From contig CAVTJK010000004.1 in assembly GCA_963734965.1 (NCBI GenBank), positions 2,046,001 to 2,110,000 on the forward strand: a stretch of DNA of 64,000 bases, in the 5' to 3' direction. The first letter of the stretch is position 1. Each line of letters opens with the position of its first letter. This document shows, piece after piece, positions 60,022 through 64,000 of this stretch. The notes below the pieces were generated by a model. It was not told the DNA's origin. It made no database searches and was given only the letters and a program-made list of their open reading frames with translations. The translations under genes were made by a program, and so were the position numbers. This DNA is from UBA4742 sp963734965. Lineage in GTDB: Bacteria > Actinomycetota > Acidimicrobiia > Acidimicrobiales > Acidimicrobilacustridaceae.

Positions 60022-60930
60022 ATGCCGTCCGGATACCGCGAAGGATTCGGTGACTACTTGCCGCTGGGCGGAGTCATCGGCGCCGCCGCGTTGGGACTGG
60101 CCTGGCCGGCGCCGGCCCGGACGATGAGCGGCCACGGCGCCATCGATGTCGTGCTGGCGGTCCTGGTGCTGGCCGCCGCCTTGACGGTGCCCGACGGCGT
60201 GCGCGACCGACTCCAGACCCAGGGCCTGCGGCTCATCGCCGTCACGATCGTGACCTCGGTCGCGGTGGCCGCGGCGGCGTGGCTCCTGGGTCATCTCGTG
60301 CCCGCCGGCGCCGAGCGCCTGGGTGTCATCGCCGCCGGTGTGGCTCCGGTCGAGATCGCCACCCTCGGGGTGTCACCGCTGGCCCGGGGCGATCTGCTGT
60401 CGTCGGGCGTGATGCTGATCGTGTCGACGGTCTTCTGTGCCGTCGCCGCCGCGCCGCTGCTGGTGCTCCTGGCCGGAGGCGCTCACCTGCACAGGCTCGA
60501 CCTGGTCGTCGTCCTCGTGGGCGTCGTCCTCGTGCCCGCACTGGTGGGACTGGCCGCTCGCTCGTATGTTCCGGCGTCGGTGCGATCGGCCGCATCGACG
60601 GTCGCCACCGCGGCGGTGGTTGTCCTGGTGTGGCTCATCGCCGCGCAGGCCCACCTGTCGCGCCGCTACGTCGCGGTGGGTGTCGCGCTGGTCGGGCTCA
60701 TCGTCGCGGGAGCCGCGATCGGCGCGCTCGCCGGGCGCACCCTGGCGCGGCCGGGGCGGGTGAGCTCCGTGTTCGCCGGCTCGATGCGTGACTTCGCCGT
60801 CGCCAGTGGGATCGCGGTCGCCGCCTTCGGCGACCGGGCCGGCGGTCCACTGGGTCTCTACGGCATCCTCGTCATGGTCTGGGGCACCGGCGCCGCGGCG
60901 TGGCTGCGACGACGGACTCCCCAGATGTAG
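60022..60930 (+). CDS. BASS-type (bile acid:sodium symporter-like) transporter
   Basis: About nine spans of Ala/Val/Leu-rich sequence; the characteristic mid loop GVIAAGVAPVEIATLGVSPLARGD resembles the AP.e.asl...aLa.GD stretch around the helix crossover of BASS proteins, and GRVSSVFAGSMRDFAVASGI the second crossover (which has GmkdfalalA in relatives). 302 aa. Transports an organic anion with Na+; substrate unknown. ATG 60022, divergent from the deacetylase. Confidence 0.75.
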   Translation: MPSGYREGFGDYLPLGGVIGAAALGLAWPAPARTMSGHGAIDVVLAVLVLAAALTVPDGVRDRLQTQGLRLIAVTIVTSVAVAAAAWLLGHLVPAGAERLGVIAAGVAPVEIATLGVSPLARGDLLSSGVMLIVSTVFCAVAAAPLLVLLAGGAHLHRLDLVVVLVGVVLVPALVGLAARSYVPASVRSAASTVATAAVVVLVWLIAAQAHLSRRYVAVGVALVGLIVAGAAIGALAGRTLARPGRVSSVFAGSMRDFAVASGIAVAAFGDRAGGPLGLYGILVMVWGTGAAAWLRRRTPQM

Positions 60931-60946
60931 CTCTCTCGCCCGTCGA

Positions 60947-61183
60947 TCAGGTCACGACGACGACGTCGACCTCGGCCGGACGGGCGATCAGGTAGATCAG
61001 CGTGCCCAGGAACGGGAAGATCACGATCACGAGGGCCCAGCCGGCTTTGGCCCAACCGCTGTGGTCGCGGCGACGGAAGTTGTCGATGAACGCGTAGATG
61101 ACCGTGAAGATGATCACGATCAGCAACGAGAACATGAGCAGGGACCAAAAGACGCTGAGCAGGGGAAAGTCATAGGCGAACAC
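60947..61183 (-). CDS. PLDc_N-type small membrane protein
   Basis: Two spans (LLMFSLLIVIIFTVIYAFID and AGWALVIVIFPFLGTLIYLI) flanking DNFRRRDHSGWAKAGW, with the end PFLGTLIYLIARP, match the phospholipase D nuclease N-terminal domain, in free-standing form (78 aa). GAGGAG lies 7 bases before GTG 61183. It is probably a membrane anchor or chaperone of unknown role. Confidence 0.85.
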   Translation of the reverse strand: MFAYDFPLLSVFWSLLMFSLLIVIIFTVIYAFIDNFRRRDHSGWAKAGWALVIVIFPFLGTLIYLIARPAEVDVVVVT

Positions 61184-61371
61184 AGTGGGGCTCCTCGGGT
61201 TGTTGCGCTGGTGAGCGCACGTCGTTGGACATCCATACCGTGCCAGGTCTGAGCAGCGGCCACATCGACCACCTCCGGCGGAGCCGCTTCGGCCCGTCCA
61301 TCCCGATACGCGCGCCGGTTGCTCATGAGACGCTCACATCTCCTCCCTAGAACCACGGGATGGTCGACTCG

Positions 61372-62607
61372 ATGCGCTCTGGCGCCCTCCGTCATGTCCG
61401 TCGCTCTCACCTCAAGATCGTGGCCGTGGCGGCGGTCGCGGTCATCGCCGCCACGACGTTGACGGCCTGTCTGAGCCTCCCGGGTGACGTCTCCAAGGTC
61501 GTGAAGATCGACGAGACCACGGTCGACGGCTGGCACTGGGACTACTTCGAGAACCAGGCCTATCCGTGCTCGATCAAGGGGTACCAGACCTTCGCCATCG
61601 GGACGAAGGTCGGATCGTCGCCGACCGACACCCGGCCTCTGTGGGTCAAGATGCGCGGGGGCGGATTCGGGTGGTTCGCCGATGACGGGACGCCGCAACC
61701 GACCGCAGGCAACAAGTCGGAGATCACGTTGACCAGCCTGCTCAGCTTCGACACGCCCGGACTCATGGCCCAGGTGAAGGCGGCGCCGGAAGGGTTCCGC
61801 CTCCTGCTCGTGTCCATGTGCAGCCACGACCTCTACGCGGGCAACAACACGACCGACCCCCACAACCCGAACCTCACTGCCGACGGCCAACTCCGGACCA
61901 CGAACGGCCTGATCGCCACCAAGGCGGCGATCCAGTACTCCGAAGCCGCCTATCCCACCCACGACTACTTCTTGCACGGAACCAGCGCGGGCGGGGCCGG
62001 CACCTTCGGGGTCGCCTGGGCGCTGCAGCAGCAGGGGATCCCCCCGTCAGGGCTCGTATCGGACTCTGGAGTGATCGACCAGACCTGGGAGGCGGCGGTG
62101 GTGACCCAGGGGACGTGCGCCGGTTTCGACACCAGCGACGCCGTGCCGGCCGGGTTCGTCGGCACCGACCGGGCCGACTCTGATCCTGGCGGCGTGGCCG
62201 CCCTCATCGCCCGAGTCGATCCCGACATCGCCAACCCGGCCAACCAGCCCGACATGCTCGTGTCGCGCGGCGCGCTCACCGTCCCGGTCATGCACGTGTG
62301 GAACCACGGCGACGTCAACTCGTGCGGCGAGACCCCGATGACCTGCACGCGGCGCGACGGCACGACGCTCACGCTCGGCGCTGCTGACTGCCGCCACGAG
62401 AACCTTCGTCTGGCCATCGCCGCCGAGGGCCCGACGAGCAAGTCGATGAACATGGCGGTGTGCGTCGAGGGTGGCGACAAGACTCGCCCGTGCGACGAGC
62501 ACGTCGTGACCACCCGCGACCACGGGAAGAACTCGGATCCGGCCAGCCCCGTCGACTACCAGACCGCGATCATGGCGTGGGTGCGGGCCCGACTCGCCGA
62601 CGGCTGA
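61372..62607 (+). CDS. Pectin-acetylesterase-like secreted lipoprotein
   Basis: Signal segment IVAVAAVAVIAATTLTACLS ends in lipobox LTAC. The hydrolase part shows GWHWDYFENQAYPCS, WVKMRGGGFGWF (oxyanion-type Gly run), YFLHGTSAGGAGTFGVAWAL with the nucleophile Ser of GTSAGG, and the C-terminal MHVWNHGDVNSCG with a possible acid/His region. It resembles the pectinacetylesterase/notum family, here 411 aa. ATG 61372 is preferred; ATG 61360 is equally possible. Probably a surface deacylase of a polysaccharide or lipid. Confidence 0.78.
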   Translation: MRSGALRHVRRSHLKIVAVAAVAVIAATTLTACLSLPGDVSKVVKIDETTVDGWHWDYFENQAYPCSIKGYQTFAIGTKVGSSPTDTRPLWVKMRGGGFGWFADDGTPQPTAGNKSEITLTSLLSFDTPGLMAQVKAAPEGFRLLLVSMCSHDLYAGNNTTDPHNPNLTADGQLRTTNGLIATKAAIQYSEAAYPTHDYFLHGTSAGGAGTFGVAWALQQQGIPPSGLVSDSGVIDQTWEAAVVTQGTCAGFDTSDAVPAGFVGTDRADSDPGGVAALIARVDPDIANPANQPDMLVSRGALTVPVMHVWNHGDVNSCGETPMTCTRRDGTTLTLGAADCRHENLRLAIAAEGPTSKSMNMAVCVEGGDKTRPCDEHVVTTRDHGKNSDPASPVDYQTAIMAWVRARLADG

Positions 62608-62634
62608 GCGGAGCGGGTCGATCCAACGACCCGA

Positions 62635-64000
62635 CTAGCCGATGTTGCGATCGCGATCGGCCCAGAACGGAGCGCGGAGGTCCTTCTTGAGCACCTTGCC
62701 GCTCGGGTTGCGGGGCAGGGCCTCGATCCAGTCGACGCTGGTCGGGCACTTGAACCGGGCCAGCCGCTCCTTGGAGTAGTCGATGAGCTCCTGGCTCGTG
62801 ACCTCGGCGCCGGGCGCGACGCACGACCATGGCCTTCGGCGTCTCGCCCCACTTGTCGTCGGGCACGCCGATGACGGCGACGTCGGCGACGCCCGGATGG
62901 GACATCAGGACGTTCTCGACCTCGGCCGGGTACACGTTCTCGCCGCCCGGACACGATCATGTCCTTCATGCGGTCGTACAGGTAGACGTAGCCCTCGTCG
63001 TCGAGGTAGCCGGCGTCGCCGGTCCGGAACCATCCCCCGGGCCGGATCGCGTCCTCGGTGGCCTCGGGCATGTTCCAGTAGCCCTTCATCACCATCGGGC
63101 TACGGATCCAGATCTCGCCGACCTCGCCCTGGGCCACGTCCTCGCCGGTCAGCGCATCGACGATGCGAGCTTCGGTCCCGGGGACGACCAAGCCGGCGGC
63201 CCGCAGGCGATGGCGATTGGGTCCGTCGGGGTCGTGGTCGGCCGGCCGGCAGCAGCACGACCGTGCCCGTCGTCTCGGTGAGCCCGTAGGCCTGGAGGAA
63301 CTCGCAGCCGAAGGTCCGGATCGAATCGGACAGCACCTGCTCGGAGATGGGCGAGGCGCCGTAGAGGAGCGCGCGCAGCGCCGAGAAGTCGCGCTCGTTC
63401 ACGCCGGGGACGGCGAGCATGAACTGGAGCACGGCGGGCACGAGGAACCCGTGGGTGATGCGCTCGCGCTCGATGAGCTCGACGAGATCGGCCGGGTCGA
63501 TGTCACGCACCAACACGTTGGTGGCGCCCGAGCGCGAGGCCGGCGAGCGATCCACCCTCCACCACCGATGTGGAACAGCGGCATGGCGACCAGGCTGACC
63601 GAGTCCTCGCCCAGGCCCATCGTCTCGGGGTAGAGCCCGAGACCGCTGTAGAGGTTGAGCTGCGTCAGCTGCACGCCCTTGGGACGGCCGGTCGTGCCCG
63701 ACGAGTAGAGCTGGTAGGCGACGTCGTCCGGGGCCTTGGGGCTCGTCGGGATCGTCGGCGGGATAGGCGTCGCGCCAGTCGGCGAAGGTCGGGTACCGGT
63801 CGCTGTGGCCGATCACGACGATGGACGTGTCGCCCAGCTCGTCGGCGACCTTGTCCACGACCGGTCTCGAACTCCTCGCCGACGGCGAACACCTTGGCGC
63901 CGGCGTCGGCGACGATGAACGCGATCTCGGGTGGCGCCAGCCGGAAGTTCACCGGCGTGGGCACGGCGTTGAGCTTGGCCGCTCCGTAGAACAGCTCGAG
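62635..64000 (-). CDS. Long-chain acyl-CoA synthetase-like ligase, partial, frameshifted
   Basis: AMP-binding enzyme cut by the right edge; the N-terminus is missing. Seen in pieces: VNFRLAPPEIAFIVADAGAK, SSGTTGRPKGVQLTQLNLYS with the P-loop-like AMP motif, AMPLFHIGGGG, LQAYGLTETTG, GYWNMPEATEDAI and GWFRTGDAGYLDDEGYVYLY, DRMKDMIVSG, NVYPAEVENVLMSHPGVADV, and the C-terminal lysine motif as PSGKVLKKDL. At least seven small shifts are needed between 62.8 and 63.9 kb. The frame ends at 62635. It activates fatty or aromatic acids to CoA thioesters; the length of the reading and motifs say functional, the frames say sequence error. Confidence 0.85.

Overview
The window is about 70% GC, coding-dense, rich in GTG and TTG starts, and carries the actinobacterial chromosomal origin neighbourhood. 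Gene order matches the Mycobacterium origin region closely: pcnA/cca, a Rv3909-like protein, a kinase, a SigM-like sigma factor with anti-sigma, trxB, trxA, parB, parA, rsmG, jag, yidC, yidD, rnpA, rpmH, then dnaA, recF, a Rv0004-like DUF721 gene, gyrB, gyrA and tRNA-Ile. A Rv2466c-type (mycothiol-dependent) DsbA-like enzyme and a PadR-ino1 pair (as in Rv0047c-Rv0046c) also point to Actinomycetota. Because several genes normally in this synteny are missing (dnaN, murJ, cwlM), I infer a deep branch such as Acidimicrobiia, but the sequence read here cannot prove the class.

Layout. 0-5 kb: PadR regulator with its operator, inositol-phosphate synthase, a methyltransferase, and opposite to them an HDAC-like deacetylase with CCA-adding enzyme. 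5-13 kb: GNAT acetyltransferase, DUF6049 envelope protein, DegV, a membrane Ser/Thr kinase, ECF sigma factor and anti-sigma, then a 35-bp tandem repeat array. 13-20.6 kb: trxB and trxA, then the minus-strand operon rpmH-rnpA-yidD-yidC-jag-rsmG-(parS)-parA-parB. 20.6-29.4 kb: dnaA, oriC, recF, dciA-like, gyrB, gyrA, tRNA-Ile. 29.5-36 kb: a saccharopine-dehydrogenase-like gene, a WhiG/FliA-type sigma factor, an RHH protein with 8-bp operator repeats, an IMPase, a Zn-alcohol dehydrogenase and a membrane protein. 36-43 kb, mainly minus strand: DUF2252, an AAA ATPase with winged helix, a MauE/MauD-like thiol-redox cluster and a GT39-like glycosyltransferase. 43-51 kb: peptidoglycan-binding protein, FKBP, saccharopine-dehydrogenase/nucleosidase pair, VOC protein, an RDD protein with twenty exact nonapeptide repeats, a lipoprotein, a methyltransferase and an ankyrin protein. 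51-64 kb: a four-gene translationally coupled operon (LLM flavoenzyme, mycothiol-type DsbA, hotdog protein, dimethylformamidase-like), a 13E12-type HNH gene, a cyclase-YHS fusion, P450, PIG-L deacetylase, BASS transporter, a pectin-acetylesterase-like lipoprotein and an acyl-CoA ligase cut by the right edge.

The genes near the origin run replication initiation (DnaA, the probable loader DciA), supercoiling (GyrAB), segregation (ParABS), membrane insertion (YidC/YidD/Jag) and envelope stress signalling (kinase, sigma/anti-sigma, thioredoxin). The most unusual points are an rnpA frame that has its own Shine-Dalgarno and overlaps all of rpmH (known only from Thermus to my knowledge), an origin without dnaN, the 20 x 27 bp repeat gene, and several compact operons of unknown purpose.

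Caution on quality: conserved genes at about 3.1, 13.2-16, 36-38.4, 44.6, 50, 56 and 62.8-64 kb are broken by single-base indels, mostly in G/C runs, whereas about 17-36 kb is clean. Since trxB, trxA, parA and parB are all affected, assembly or sequencing error is the likely cause; those genes are annotated at full length.
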